Shown here: piece after piece, positions 30,576 to 38,896 of the stretch | How positions within the stretch are numbered: position 1 is the stretch's first letter | How the letters are laid out: every line of letters starts with the position of its first letter | NCBI RefSeq assembly: GCF_014529705.1 | Contig: NZ_JAANIH010000072.1 | Coordinates: forward strand, 1-43,391 | Length of the DNA stretch: 43,391 nt | From: Bradyrhizobium campsiandrae | GTDB taxonomy: Bacteria; Pseudomonadota; Alphaproteobacteria; Rhizobiales; Xanthobacteraceae | Reading direction: 5' to 3' | Notes under the pieces: model-generated | Database searches by the model: none | The model's input: only the letters and a program-made list of their open reading frames with translations | Told to the model about the DNA's origin: nothing | Translations under genes and position numbers: made by a program

Positions 30576-32024
30576 ATGACGTTTAAGCGTCCCTATGGCG
30601 CGGGACTGGCGGCTCTCGCAGTCGGCCTGTTCGCTGCGACCGCAGCCTACGCCGAGCCAACGGTCAACAAGGGGGATAACGCCTGGATGCTGACATCGAC
30701 AGTCCTCGTGCTGTTGATGACGATCCCGGGTCTCGCGCTGTTCTACGGCGGCCTCGTCCGCTCCAAGAACATGCTCTCGGTCCTGATGCAGGTGTTCTAC
30801 ACCGTCTGCGTCGTCACCGTGATCTGGGCCGTGTACGGCTACAGCCTCGCTTTCACCGGCGGTTCCGACTTCATCGGCGGCTTCTCCAAGGCCTTCATGA
30901 TGGGTGTCACCACCGACTCGAAGGCTGCGACCTTCTCGGTCGACGCCAACATCTCGGAGCTCGTCTATATGTGCTTCCAGATGACCTTCGCGGCGATCAC
31001 GCCCGCCCTCATCGTCGGCGCCTTCGCCGAGCGCATGAAGTTCTCGGCGATCGCTCTCTTCATCCCGCTCTGGGTCACGCTGATCTACTTCCCGATCGCG
31101 CACATGGTCTGGTACTGGCCGGGCCCGGACGCGATCCAGGACGCTGCCAAGGCGCTGGCTGCCGCGGCTGACGGCGCTGCGAAGACCGCGGCTCAGGCCA
31201 AGCTCGACGAGATCAACGCCGACGCCGGCTGGATCTTCAAGAAGGGCGCGATCGACTTCGCTGGCGGCACCGTGGTGCACATCAACGCCGGCATCGCCGG
31301 TCTCGTCGGCGCTCTCCTGATCGGCAAGCGCGTCGGTTACGGCAAGGAGCTGATGGCTCCGCACTCGCTGACCATGTCGATGATCGGCGCCTCGCTGCTC
31401 TGGGTCGGCTGGTTCGGCTTCAACGCCGGCTCCAACCTCGAAGCCAACGGCGGCGCTGCGCTCGCCATGACCAACTCCTTCGTCGCCACCGCAGCCGCCG
31501 CGCTGTCGTGGATGTTCGCGGAGTGGATCGTGAAGGGTCATCCGTCGGTGCTCGGCGTCATCTCCGGCGCTGTCGCGGGCCTCGTGGCCGTCACGCCTGC
31601 CGCCGGCTTCTCCGGCGTGATGGGTGCGATCGTCCTCGGTCTCGTGGTCGGCGTGGTCTGCCTGTTCTTCTGCACCGTCGTGAAGAACGCGCTCGGCTAC
31701 GACGACTCGCTCGACGTGTTCGGCGTGCACTGCATCGGCGGCATCGTCGGCGCTCTCGGCACCGGCATCCTGGTCAATCCGGCTCTCGGTGGTGCTGGCA
31801 TCATCGACTACACCGCGATCCCGCCCAAGGTCGCCGATTACGACTTCGCGGCGCAGATGATCTCGCAGATCGAAGCCGTCTGCACCACGCTGGTGTGGTC
31901 AGGCATCGGTTCGGCGATCCTCTACAAGGTCGTCGATGTGATCGTTGGCCTCCGCGCCAATGTCGAGAGCGAGCGTGAAGGCCTCGACATCACCGAGCAC
32001 ACCGAGCGCGCCTACAATATGTAA
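30576..32024 (+). CDS. amtB: Ammonium transporter AmtB (copy 2, long form)
   Basis: A 482-residue ammonium channel with a signal peptide (ALAVGLFAATAAYA). Pore histidines lie in VVHINAG and DVFGVHCIGG, and TIPGLALFYGGLVRSKNML and LLWVGWFGFNAGSNLE are family-typical. A segment of about 45 residues rich in Ala and Lys (KALAAAADGAAKTAAQAKLD region, 31130-31240) sits between the conserved W-x-P motif and the first pore His and is absent from copy 1. The C-terminal regulatory tail (EREGLDITEHTE) is kept. Codon choice leans to GCT for Ala and other signs of strong expression compared with copy 1. It sits 39 bp after glnK and ends at a strong terminator. Confidence 0.97.
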   Translation: MTFKRPYGAGLAALAVGLFAATAAYAEPTVNKGDNAWMLTSTVLVLLMTIPGLALFYGGLVRSKNMLSVLMQVFYTVCVVTVIWAVYGYSLAFTGGSDFIGGFSKAFMMGVTTDSKAATFSVDANISELVYMCFQMTFAAITPALIVGAFAERMKFSAIALFIPLWVTLIYFPIAHMVWYWPGPDAIQDAAKALAAAADGAAKTAAQAKLDEINADAGWIFKKGAIDFAGGTVVHINAGIAGLVGALLIGKRVGYGKELMAPHSLTMSMIGASLLWVGWFGFNAGSNLEANGGAALAMTNSFVATAAAALSWMFAEWIVKGHPSVLGVISGAVAGLVAVTPAAGFSGVMGAIVLGLVVGVVCLFFCTVVKNALGYDDSLDVFGVHCIGGIVGALGTGILVNPALGGAGIIDYTAIPPKVADYDFAAQMISQIEAVCTTLVWSGIGSAILYKVVDVIVGLRANVESEREGLDITEHTERAYNM

Positions 32025-32110
32025 GCCCTCCTCCCGGACGCGATCTTCTCCCGGAGATCGCGTCCACTCCTACGGTTTGGGCACATACCCGGCAATGCCC
32101 CGACCGTTGA

Positions 32111-32181
32111 GGGGCTCCAGTGCAAGCTGGAGCCCCTTTCTTTTTGCTTCCCTTTCTTTTTGCTTCCCTTTCTTTTTGATT
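32111..32181 (+). terminator. Strong terminator with three tandem T-tract repeats
   Basis: GGGGCTCCAG (32111-32120) and CTGGAGCCCC (32127-32136) form a perfect 10-bp stem with a 6-nt loop, followed by T-rich DNA. The tail is a 16-bp unit, CCCTTTCTTTTTGCTT, present three times in tandem (32134-32149, 32150-32165, 32166-32181; the last with one change). It ends the glnK-amtB copy 2 transcript and offers three successive T-tracts. Confidence 0.9.
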
Positions 32182-32265
32182 CCCCCGCTGCGAAGAAAAA
32201 CATTGCCATTCCGCCCGGCCGGCGCAGAAATATCGACTTCAAGAACAACAAGCCGGGAGGTCGTC

Positions 32266-32670
32266 ATGCGTTTGGAAGGCGGATGCTATTGCGGTGAAGT
32301 GCGCTACGTGGCCGAGGGCGACCCGATGATGCAGGGCCAATGTCACTGCCGCGAGTGCCAGTACATCTCGGGCGGCGCACCCAACACCTTCATCGCGATG
32401 CCGGCGAACGGCTTCACCTACATCACCGGACAACCCAGGCAATTCACCCGCAAGGACCTCGAACGCGCCGTGACGCGCGAGTTCTGCGCCGAATGCGGCA
32501 CCCACCTGACGACCAAGATTCCAGGCCTGCCAGCCACGGTCCTGAAGGTCGGCACGCTGGACGAGCCGGCGCAGTTCCGGCCGCAAATGGCGATCTACAC
32601 CTGCGACATGCAGGAGTTCCACGCGATTCCCGCGGGGATGATGACGTTCGAGAAGCTGCCCGGGCATTAG
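32266..32670 (+). CDS. GFA-family (CENP-V/Gfa) zinc protein
   Basis: A 134-residue protein of the glutathione-dependent formaldehyde-activating (Gfa) fold. Cysteines of the two zinc sites are seen in GGCYCGEVRY, GQCHCRECQ and FCAECGTHL, the standard pattern. Family members include Gfa, which was proposed to link glutathione to formaldehyde, but most are of unknown function. ATG 32266 is preceded by GGGAGG (32255-32260). It sits alone between the amtB terminator and the aminotransferase gene. Confidence 0.92.
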   Translation: MRLEGGCYCGEVRYVAEGDPMMQGQCHCRECQYISGGAPNTFIAMPANGFTYITGQPRQFTRKDLERAVTREFCAECGTHLTTKIPGLPATVLKVGTLDEPAQFRPQMAIYTCDMQEFHAIPAGMMTFEKLPGH

Positions 32671-32688
32671 ACGCGGCGACGGTGCGCT

Positions 32689-32721
32689 CCCTCCCCGCGT
32701 GCCCCCCGCAAGCGGGAGAGG
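32689..32721. repeat. GC-rich palindromic stretch after the GFA gene
   Basis: CCTCCCCGC and GCGGGAGAGG surround a CCCCCCGCAAGC centre and can fold into a hairpin. It resembles the CTCCCCGC...GCGGGGAGAGG intergenic repeats common in rhizobia and may act as a terminator. There is no clean T-tract. Confidence 0.4.
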
Positions 32722-32791
32722 TTAGAACCGTCCGCATCCCGTTGTTTTCCACCCCATTATTCCGGCTCTGGACGGGCCGGCCCGCCGATGG

Positions 32792-32807
32792 TTAATCGCG
32801 TCTTAAC
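32792..32807 (+). promoter_or_regulatory. CtrA box (TTAA-N7-TTAAC) before the aminotransferase-ftsK operon
   Basis: TTAA (32792-32795), seven bases, TTAAC (32803-32807): a full match to the binding site of the cell-cycle regulator CtrA. It lies 83 bp before the aminotransferase start, a promoter position, and ftsK follows that gene closely. FtsK acts at division, so cell-cycle control is plausible. A 9-base match can arise by chance, but TTAA is rare in this GC-rich window. Confidence 0.65.
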
Positions 32808-32889
32808 CTCGCCCTATCTATGGTGAACTGAACCGTTTCCTGCCGGCGCCCGCGCGCGACCGGCCGTTCCAAGAGTACTGGCGCCCAGA

Positions 32890-34104
32890 ATGGCATTGAT
32901 AGCTTCATCCCGTGCGCCGCAGGCCAGTGGAAGCTCCGACAACCAACGCTCGCCCTTCGTCCGGCTGAACGAGCTGCTGGCGCCGCATCAACCCGGCAAG
33001 CCGTTGATTTCGCTGGCTGTCGGCGAGCCGCAGCATCCAGTGCCCGATTTCGTCGGGCCGGTGCTGGCCAAGCACATCGCCGATTTCGGCCGTTACCCGA
33101 TGAACCAGGGCACCGAGCCGTTCCGCCAGGCCGCGAGCGCCTGGCTGTCGTCGCGCTTCAAGCTGCCGCGTGCGCTCGATCCCAAGTCCGAGATTCTCGT
33201 CCTCAATGGCAGCCGGGAAGGGCTGTTCCTCGCCGCGATCGCGGCGTCGCGCTATGTCGGGCCGAAGCCCGGCAAGCCGGCGATCCTGATGCCGAACCCG
33301 TTCTACCCGGTCTATGGCGCCGGCGCCGGCGCGGCCGCCTGCGAGCCGGTCTACCTGCCGACCACGGTCGAAAACGGCTTCCTGCCCGATCTCGAGGCCA
33401 TCGACGAGGCGACGCTGGCGCGCACCGTGGCGTTCTATCTGGCTTCGCCCGCCAATCCGCAGGGCTCGGTCGCCTCGCCCGACTATTTCAAGCGGCTGAA
33501 GCAGCTCGCCGACCGCTACAATTTCATGATCCTCAGCGACGAGTGCTATTCGGAGATCTACACAAGAAAGGCACCGGGCAGCGCGCTCGAATGTGCGGGT
33601 GCCGATTTCACCCGTGTGGCTGCGTTCCAATCGCTGTCGAAGCGCTCCAACCTGCCGGGCCTGCGCGTCGGCTTCGCCGCCGGCGACAAGAGATTCATCG
33701 GCCTGTTCCTCGAACTGCGCAACATCGCCGCGCCGCAGGTGCCGGTGCCGCTGCAGCATGTCGCGACCGTCGCTTATGGCGACGAAGCGCATGTCGAAGA
33801 GAACCGCCGGCTCTACCGGATCAAGTTCGACCTCGCCGACCAGATCATCGGCAATCGTTACGGCTATCGCCGGCCCGATGCCGGCTTCTGCGTCTGGCTC
33901 GACACGTCCGCGATCGGCGACGACGTGTCGGTGTGCCTGAAACTGTTCAAGGAAGCCGGCGTGCGCGTGGTGCCCGGCTCCTATCTGGCGCGGCAACAGC
34001 CCGACGGATTCAATCCCGGTGCCGGCTATATCCGCCTGGCGCTGGTGCAGGATAGCGAGACCACGGCGCAGGCGCTGCACCGGCTGGTCGAAACTCTGGG
34101 TTAG
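32890..34104 (+). CDS. PLP-dependent aminotransferase (class I/II, DapC-like)
   Basis: A 404-residue fold-type I aminotransferase. LISLAVGEPQHPVPDFV, YPMNQGTEPFRQAASAWL, LVLNGSREGLFLAAIA and MILSDECYSEIYT are typical of the aspartate-aminotransferase superfamily; SLSKRSNLPGLRVGFAAG holds the PLP-binding Lys. The closest named group is the succinyldiaminopimelate aminotransferase DapC, which works in lysine and peptidoglycan-precursor synthesis; other amino acid substrates are possible. It precedes ftsK by 9 bp, so the two form an operon behind the CtrA box. That context fits a role in envelope building at division, but this is an inference. Confidence 0.88.
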   Translation: MALIASSRAPQASGSSDNQRSPFVRLNELLAPHQPGKPLISLAVGEPQHPVPDFVGPVLAKHIADFGRYPMNQGTEPFRQAASAWLSSRFKLPRALDPKSEILVLNGSREGLFLAAIAASRYVGPKPGKPAILMPNPFYPVYGAGAGAAACEPVYLPTTVENGFLPDLEAIDEATLARTVAFYLASPANPQGSVASPDYFKRLKQLADRYNFMILSDECYSEIYTRKAPGSALECAGADFTRVAAFQSLSKRSNLPGLRVGFAAGDKRFIGLFLELRNIAAPQVPVPLQHVATVAYGDEAHVEENRRLYRIKFDLADQIIGNRYGYRRPDAGFCVWLDTSAIGDDVSVCLKLFKEAGVRVVPGSYLARQQPDGFNPGAGYIRLALVQDSETTAQALHRLVETLG

Positions 34105-34113
34105 GCGGGGCCC

Positions 34114-36594
34114 ATGAGCATGTCGGCGATCGAACGTGTGATTCCCCTGGTCGGCCACCTGCCGCCCTCGATCCGCGAGGGTCTGGCGCGGCGCATGCGC
34201 GAACTCACCGGCCTCGGCCTCGTCGCGCTGTCGGGGCTCGCCTCGGCGGCGCTGATGACCTGGTCGGTGCAGGACCCGAGCCTCAGCCACGCAACCTCGC
34301 GCCCGATCCACAACATCCTCGGCTATGCCGGCGCCATCGGTGCCGACCTCGCGATGCAGATTCTCGGGCTCGGTGCGATCATGCTGATCCTGACGGTCGC
34401 GGTGTGGGGCTGGCGCATGATGACCCATCGCCCGTTCGACCGCGAGCCGTTGCGGCTCGGCGCCTGGATCCTCTGCACGGTGATCGCGGCCGGCTTTGTC
34501 AGCTGCTGGCCGCATGGCGGTGCCTGGCCGCTGCCGACCGGGCTCGGCGGCGTGGTCGGCGATGCGCTGGTGCGCGCGCCCGCGGTGATCTTCGGACCGC
34601 CAGGCGCGATCTATCGCATCGTGCTCGGCGCCATCCTGTTCGTCGCGCTGGCCGCGACCTTCCTGATCGCCTGCGGCCTTGGCGCGCGCGAGCACGACGA
34701 AGAGCTCGCGGAGATCGAGGACGACGACAAGTCGCTCGACGACGACGAGGAGAGCGATCGCGGTTCGGTGTCGCTGGGCTGGCTGTTCCACGCGCTGATG
34801 AGCACCAAGGCGCGGCTGATCTGGCTGTGTGGGGCGGCCTATCGTTCGCTGGTCTCGAGCGGACCGAAGGCCAAGGCTGTCGCCTTCAGCCGGCAGGAGC
34901 CCAATCTCGGCGGCGGCCGCGCCGCGCCCTCGATCTCGCCGCAGTCCCACGACGAGGAGGACGAGCACGAGGAAGCGGAAGAAGAAGACGAGGAGGAAGA
35001 AGAGGAGGAGGCGCCGGCGCGCGCCTCGCGCAAGAAGGCTGCCCCGAAGGTGGCGGCCAAGAAGGGCTCCGACAAGTTCGATCTTCCCTCCGTCTCCATG
35101 CTGGCCGCACCGAAGGCCGGCGATCGCCAGCCGCTCAGCAAGGCCGAGCTGGAAACCAATTCGCGCTCGCTCGAAGGCGTGCTGCAGGACTTCGGCGTGC
35201 GCGGCGAGATCGTGAAGGCCAATCCCGGTCCCGTCGTCACGCTGTACGAATTGGAGCCGGCGCCTGGCATCAAATCCTCCCGCGTGATCGGTCTTGCCGA
35301 CGACATTGCGCGCTCGATGAGCGCGCTGTCGGCGCGCGTTGCCGTCGTTCCCGGTCGCAATGCGATCGGCATCGAGCTGCCGAACGCGCATCGCGAAAAA
35401 GTCTACTTGCGCGAATTGCTGGTGGCGAAGGAGGCCACCGACACGGTGGCAAAGCTGCCGCTCTGCCTCGGCAAGACCATCGGCGGCGATCCCGTCATCA
35501 TCGACCTCGCGCGCACGCCGCACATGCTGATCGCCGGTACCACCGGCTCCGGCAAGTCGGTCGCGATCAACACCATGATCCTGAGCCTCGTCTATAGGCT
35601 GCGTCCGGACCAGTGCCGGCTGATCATGGTCGATCCGAAGATGCTCGAACTCTCCGTCTATGACGGCATTCCCCATCTGCTCACCCCCGTCGTGACCGAT
35701 CCGAAGAAGGCGGTGGTCGCGCTGAAATGGGCCGTGCGCGAGATGGAAGAGCGCTACAAGAACATGGCCAAGCTCGGTGTGCGCAACATCGACGGCTACA
35801 ACACGCGCCTGCTCGAATTGAAGGCCAAGGGTGAAGAGCCGACGCGCACGGTCCACACCGGCTTCGACAAGGAGACCGGCAAGGCGATCTATGAGGAAGA
35901 GAAGCTCTCGCTCGATCCGCTGCCCTACATCGTCATCATCGTCGACGAGATGGCCGACCTGATGATGGTCGCCGGCAAGGACATCGAAGGCGCGGTGCAG
36001 CGCCTCGCGCAGATGGCGCGCGCCGCCGGCCTGCATGTGATCCTGGCGACACAGCGTCCGTCCGTGGACGTCATCACCGGCACCATCAAGGCGAACTTCC
36101 CGACCCGCATCGCCTTCCAGGTCACCTCCAAGATCGACAGCCGCACCATCCTCGGCGAGATGGGCGCCGAGCAGCTGCTCGGCCAGGGCGACATGCTCTA
36201 CATGGCCGGCGGTGGCCGGATCAGCCGCGTGCACGGACCTTTTGCCTCCGACGAGGAAGTCGAGAAGGTGGTGCGCCACCTCAAGACGCAGGGCCAGCCC
36301 GAATATCTGGAAGCCGTCACCGCCGAAGAGCCGGGCGAGGACGAGGACGGCGGCGCCGTGTTCGACGCCAGCGGCATGGGCGCGGATGGCGGCGGCGACC
36401 TCTTCCAGCAGGCCGTCGCCATCGTCAAACGCGACCGCAAGGCGTCGACCAGCTACATCCAGCGCCGCCTGCAAATCGGCTATAACCGCGCCGCCTCGCT
36501 GATGGAGCGCATGGAACTGGAGGGCATCGTCGGCCCCGCCAACCATGCCGGCAAGCGCGAAATTCTGGTCGAAGACGAAAACAGCCACATGTGA
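34114..36594 (+). CDS. ftsK: DNA translocase FtsK
   Basis: An 826-residue FtsK. Four N-terminal TM segments (about residues 30-190) anchor it in the septum. A highly acidic linker follows (about residues 190-300), including a nearly unbroken Asp/Glu run encoded at 34950-35012. The motor domain has Walker A GTTGSGKS (Lys481), Walker B IIVDEMADL (Asp611/Glu612) and TQRPSVDVITGTIKANFPTRI (in parts); the gamma domain (AVAIVKRDRKASTSYIQRRL, GYNRAASLMERME) reads KOPS-type sequences. It pumps chromosome ends and dimers through the closing septum and activates XerCD. It is co-transcribed with the aminotransferase and followed by lolA after about 97 bp. A large antisense frame across it is a GC artefact. 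Confidence 0.97.
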   Translation: MSMSAIERVIPLVGHLPPSIREGLARRMRELTGLGLVALSGLASAALMTWSVQDPSLSHATSRPIHNILGYAGAIGADLAMQILGLGAIMLILTVAVWGWRMMTHRPFDREPLRLGAWILCTVIAAGFVSCWPHGGAWPLPTGLGGVVGDALVRAPAVIFGPPGAIYRIVLGAILFVALAATFLIACGLGAREHDEELAEIEDDDKSLDDDEESDRGSVSLGWLFHALMSTKARLIWLCGAAYRSLVSSGPKAKAVAFSRQEPNLGGGRAAPSISPQSHDEEDEHEEAEEEDEEEEEEEAPARASRKKAAPKVAAKKGSDKFDLPSVSMLAAPKAGDRQPLSKAELETNSRSLEGVLQDFGVRGEIVKANPGPVVTLYELEPAPGIKSSRVIGLADDIARSMSALSARVAVVPGRNAIGIELPNAHREKVYLRELLVAKEATDTVAKLPLCLGKTIGGDPVIIDLARTPHMLIAGTTGSGKSVAINTMILSLVYRLRPDQCRLIMVDPKMLELSVYDGIPHLLTPVVTDPKKAVVALKWAVREMEERYKNMAKLGVRNIDGYNTRLLELKAKGEEPTRTVHTGFDKETGKAIYEEEKLSLDPLPYIVIIVDEMADLMMVAGKDIEGAVQRLAQMARAAGLHVILATQRPSVDVITGTIKANFPTRIAFQVTSKIDSRTILGEMGAEQLLGQGDMLYMAGGGRISRVHGPFASDEEVEKVVRHLKTQGQPEYLEAVTAEEPGEDEDGGAVFDASGMGADGGGDLFQQAVAIVKRDRKASTSYIQRRLQIGYNRAASLMERMELEGIVGPANHAGKREILVEDENSHM

Positions 36595-36690
36595 GGCACG
36601 CCGCCTCGAAATGATATTCTCACGCAAAATCGATCTCTGCTTTTGCCCGAAATCACGCTAAAACGACGCCCAGCCAAACAGGACGCCGCG

Positions 36691-37506
36691 TTGACCAGAC
36701 ACCCGGACATTCGATTCGCAGCCTCCTTTGCTGCGCGCAGTGCGCGCGTGGCGGGCGTGGTTCTGGTCACCGCCGTGATGGTGACCGCGGCGTCGTTCGC
36801 GCAGAATGTGCCCGTGCCGAAGCCGGCGCCGAAGGGACGTGACGGTGCGCAAGCCGGAGGCGGGGGACCTGCGGTGACGGGGGCAACGCAGACGCCGCCG
36901 AATCCGATCATTCCCGATCCGCGCCGCAACGTGCCGAGCAGCATCTTCCAGACCTTCGACGACAAGCAGAAGGCGCAGGCGGCCAAGGTCAGCGCCTATC
37001 TGTCCTCGCTGTCGACGCTGGCCGGAAATTTCGTCCAGGTCGGCCCCGACGGCAGCAAGACGCAGGGCGATTTCTACATCCAGAAGCCGGGCAAGGTCCG
37101 CTTCGAATACGATCCGCCGAGCCCGATCGACATCATCGCCGATGGATCGTCGGTGGTGGTGCGCGATCGCAAGCTCGCGACCCAGGACGTCTATCCGCTG
37201 TCGCAGACGCCGCTGCGCTTCCTGCTGTCGGACCGCATCGACCTGATGAAGGACACCAACGTCGTCAACGTGACCGCGGACGATCTCTTCATCAGCGTCA
37301 CCATCGAGGAGAAGCAGGCGCTGGTCGGCACCAGTCGCCTGCTGCTGATGATCGGCGCCAAGGACGGCCAGCTCAAGCAATGGACCGTCACCGACCCGCA
37401 GGGCTACGACACCACGATTGCGGTCTACAATCTCGATGCGGGCAAGAAGCTCGATCCGAACATGTTCAAGATCGACTTCACCAATTACGGCCCGGCGCCG
37501 GGATAG
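36691..37506 (+). CDS. lolA: Outer-membrane lipoprotein carrier LolA family
   Basis: A 271-residue secreted protein: a membrane-type signal (VAGVVLVTAVMVTAASFA), a Pro/Gly-rich stretch of about 60 residues, then the LolA half-barrel (VSAYLSSLSTLAGNFVQVGPDG, GDFYIQKPGKVRFEYDPP, IIADGSSVVVRDRKLATQDVYPL in two parts). LolA carries lipoproteins through the periplasm to the outer membrane. The conserved FxYxxP-type strand and the hydrophobic core are present. The start is TTG 36691 after AGGA (36680-36683); another TTG at 36643 is in frame but gives a long charged extension. It follows ftsK by 96 bp in the same direction, as in other Rhizobiales (from memory). Confidence 0.9.
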   Translation: MTRHPDIRFAASFAARSARVAGVVLVTAVMVTAASFAQNVPVPKPAPKGRDGAQAGGGGPAVTGATQTPPNPIIPDPRRNVPSSIFQTFDDKQKAQAAKVSAYLSSLSTLAGNFVQVGPDGSKTQGDFYIQKPGKVRFEYDPPSPIDIIADGSSVVVRDRKLATQDVYPLSQTPLRFLLSDRIDLMKDTNVVNVTADDLFISVTIEEKQALVGTSRLLLMIGAKDGQLKQWTVTDPQGYDTTIAVYNLDAGKKLDPNMFKIDFTNYGPAPG

Positions 37507-37570
37507 GTGCTCTACTGCCGCTGTGGACAAGCATTTCGCCCGCACCAATCCATGCTAAGACGCATCTCCC

Positions 37571-38386
37571 ATGCGTCTTTCCCTGACAACCTGGAACATC
37601 AATTCGGTGCGGCTGCGCATCGACCTGGTCGCGAAATTCCTCAAGAGCGCGCGGCCCGACGTGCTGTGTCTGCAGGAAACCAAATGCATCGACGACGCCT
37701 TTCCGCTGAAGCGCTTCAAGCGGCTCGGCTACGAGCACGTCGCGCTGAACGGGCAGAAGGGCTATCACGGCGTCGCCATCGTCTCGAAGATTCCGTTCGA
37801 ATCCACCGACATCCGCACCTTCTGCGACAAGGTGGATTCGCGCCACATCTCGGTGTCGTTCGGCGCAAAGGCTGCAATCGCAAAGCCGCTGGTGCTGCAT
37901 AATTTCTACGTGCCTGCCGGCGGCGACATTCCCGATCCCGCGCTGAACGAGAAGTTCGACCACAAGCTGCGCTTCCTCGACGAGATGAAGGCCTGCGAGC
38001 CGCTGCATCCACGCGGTGAGGACCGTCACATCCTGGTCGGCGATCTCAACGTCGCACCGCACGAGAACGACGTGTGGTCGCACAAGCAGCTTCTGAAAGT
38101 CGTCTCGCACACGCCTGTCGAAACCGAAAAGCTCAAGGCCGCGCTCGAGGCCGGCGAATGGGTCGACGTCGCGCGCGACCGCATCCCGATGTCGGAAAAG
38201 GTCTATACGTGGTGGAGCTACCGCTCCGCCGACTGGACCGTCGGCGACCGCGGCCGGCGGCTCGACCACATCTGGGTGTCGCGCGCGCTGAAGGACGCGG
38301 TGCAGGATTTCAAGATCTTGCGCGATGCCCGCAGCTGGGAGCGGCCGTCGGACCATGTCCCTGTCACGGTGACGCTGGAGGTGTGA
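37571..38386 (+). CDS. xthA: Exodeoxyribonuclease III (AP endonuclease)
   Basis: A 271-residue enzyme of the exonuclease III family for base-excision repair. SLTTWNINSVRLRIDLVAKFL is the usual start; CLQETKC contains the metal-binding Glu; GYHGVAIVSK, VGDLNVAPHENDVW (catalytic Asp and Asn) and the C-terminal RRLDHIWVS and RPSDHVPVTVTLE (Asp-His pair) complete the active site. It cleaves abasic sites and degrades 3' ends of duplex DNA. It lies 64 bp after lolA and converges on the cyclic-nucleotide-binding gene with only 6 bp between the stops. Confidence 0.96.
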   Translation: MRLSLTTWNINSVRLRIDLVAKFLKSARPDVLCLQETKCIDDAFPLKRFKRLGYEHVALNGQKGYHGVAIVSKIPFESTDIRTFCDKVDSRHISVSFGAKAAIAKPLVLHNFYVPAGGDIPDPALNEKFDHKLRFLDEMKACEPLHPRGEDRHILVGDLNVAPHENDVWSHKQLLKVVSHTPVETEKLKAALEAGEWVDVARDRIPMSEKVYTWWSYRSADWTVGDRGRRLDHIWVSRALKDAVQDFKILRDARSWERPSDHVPVTVTLEV

Positions 38387-38392
38387 TTTCGG

Positions 38393-38836
38393 TTACGTGC
38401 TCAGCTTCGAACCCGCCATCAGGATATCGCTGGCGATCTGGCTGGAGCGGATGGCGAATTCGTCGCGCAGGCGAACCGCGGCCGCGGGATCGCTTTCGAG
38501 CACGCGCTGGAACAGGCTGCGCGCGACGCGGATGACGGAGGAATGCTCCAGCGCAACCGCGCCCGACGGCCGCTTCATCGGCACGACCAGCGCGAGCTCG
38601 CCGATCAGCGTGCCGGGGCCGGCGATCATCTCGGCGCCGGCACCGTCGTCGACGCGAAAGGCGCCGCGCTGAACCACGAAGCCGGCGTCGGCATCATCCC
38701 CGAGATTGAACAGGATGTCGCCGCGGACGAAGTCGCGCTGCTCGGAGCCGATCGCCAGCATGCGCAGCGAGGCGTCTCCCAACAGGCGCAATGTCGGGAC
38801 ACGTTCAAGCAGCGCTACGTCATCGTCGATCGACAT
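38393..38836 (-). CDS. Cyclic-nucleotide-binding-domain protein without HTH
   Basis: A 147-residue protein made only of a cNMP-binding (CAP-like) beta-roll and a C-terminal helix. RGDILFNLGDDADAGFVVQRGAFRV is the entry to the roll; IGELALVVPMKRPSGAVAL is the phosphate-binding cassette, with Glu and Arg in the usual places. No DNA-binding wing follows, so it is not a Crp-type regulator. It probably binds cAMP or cGMP, or uses the fold as an adaptor. It lies 60 bp downstream of the response regulator on the same strand, so they may act together or just share a transcript. Confidence 0.88.
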   Translation of the reverse strand: MSIDDDVALLERVPTLRLLGDASLRMLAIGSEQRDFVRGDILFNLGDDADAGFVVQRGAFRVDDGAGAEMIAGPGTLIGELALVVPMKRPSGAVALEHSSVIRVARSLFQRVLESDPAAAVRLRDEFAIRSSQIASDILMAGSKLST

Positions 38837-38896
38837 TCCGGTCCGAGGCTCGAGAAACGCGCCAATTTACGTCGAATCGCGCGCATCCCGAACGTA

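Noticed and set aside
32905..36627. Minus-strand open frame of 1,240 codons opposite the aminotransferase and ftsK genes
   Set aside because: It is antisense to two clearly conserved genes, is rich in Arg/His/Asp/Gly from GC-rich complementary codons, and has no recognisable domain.
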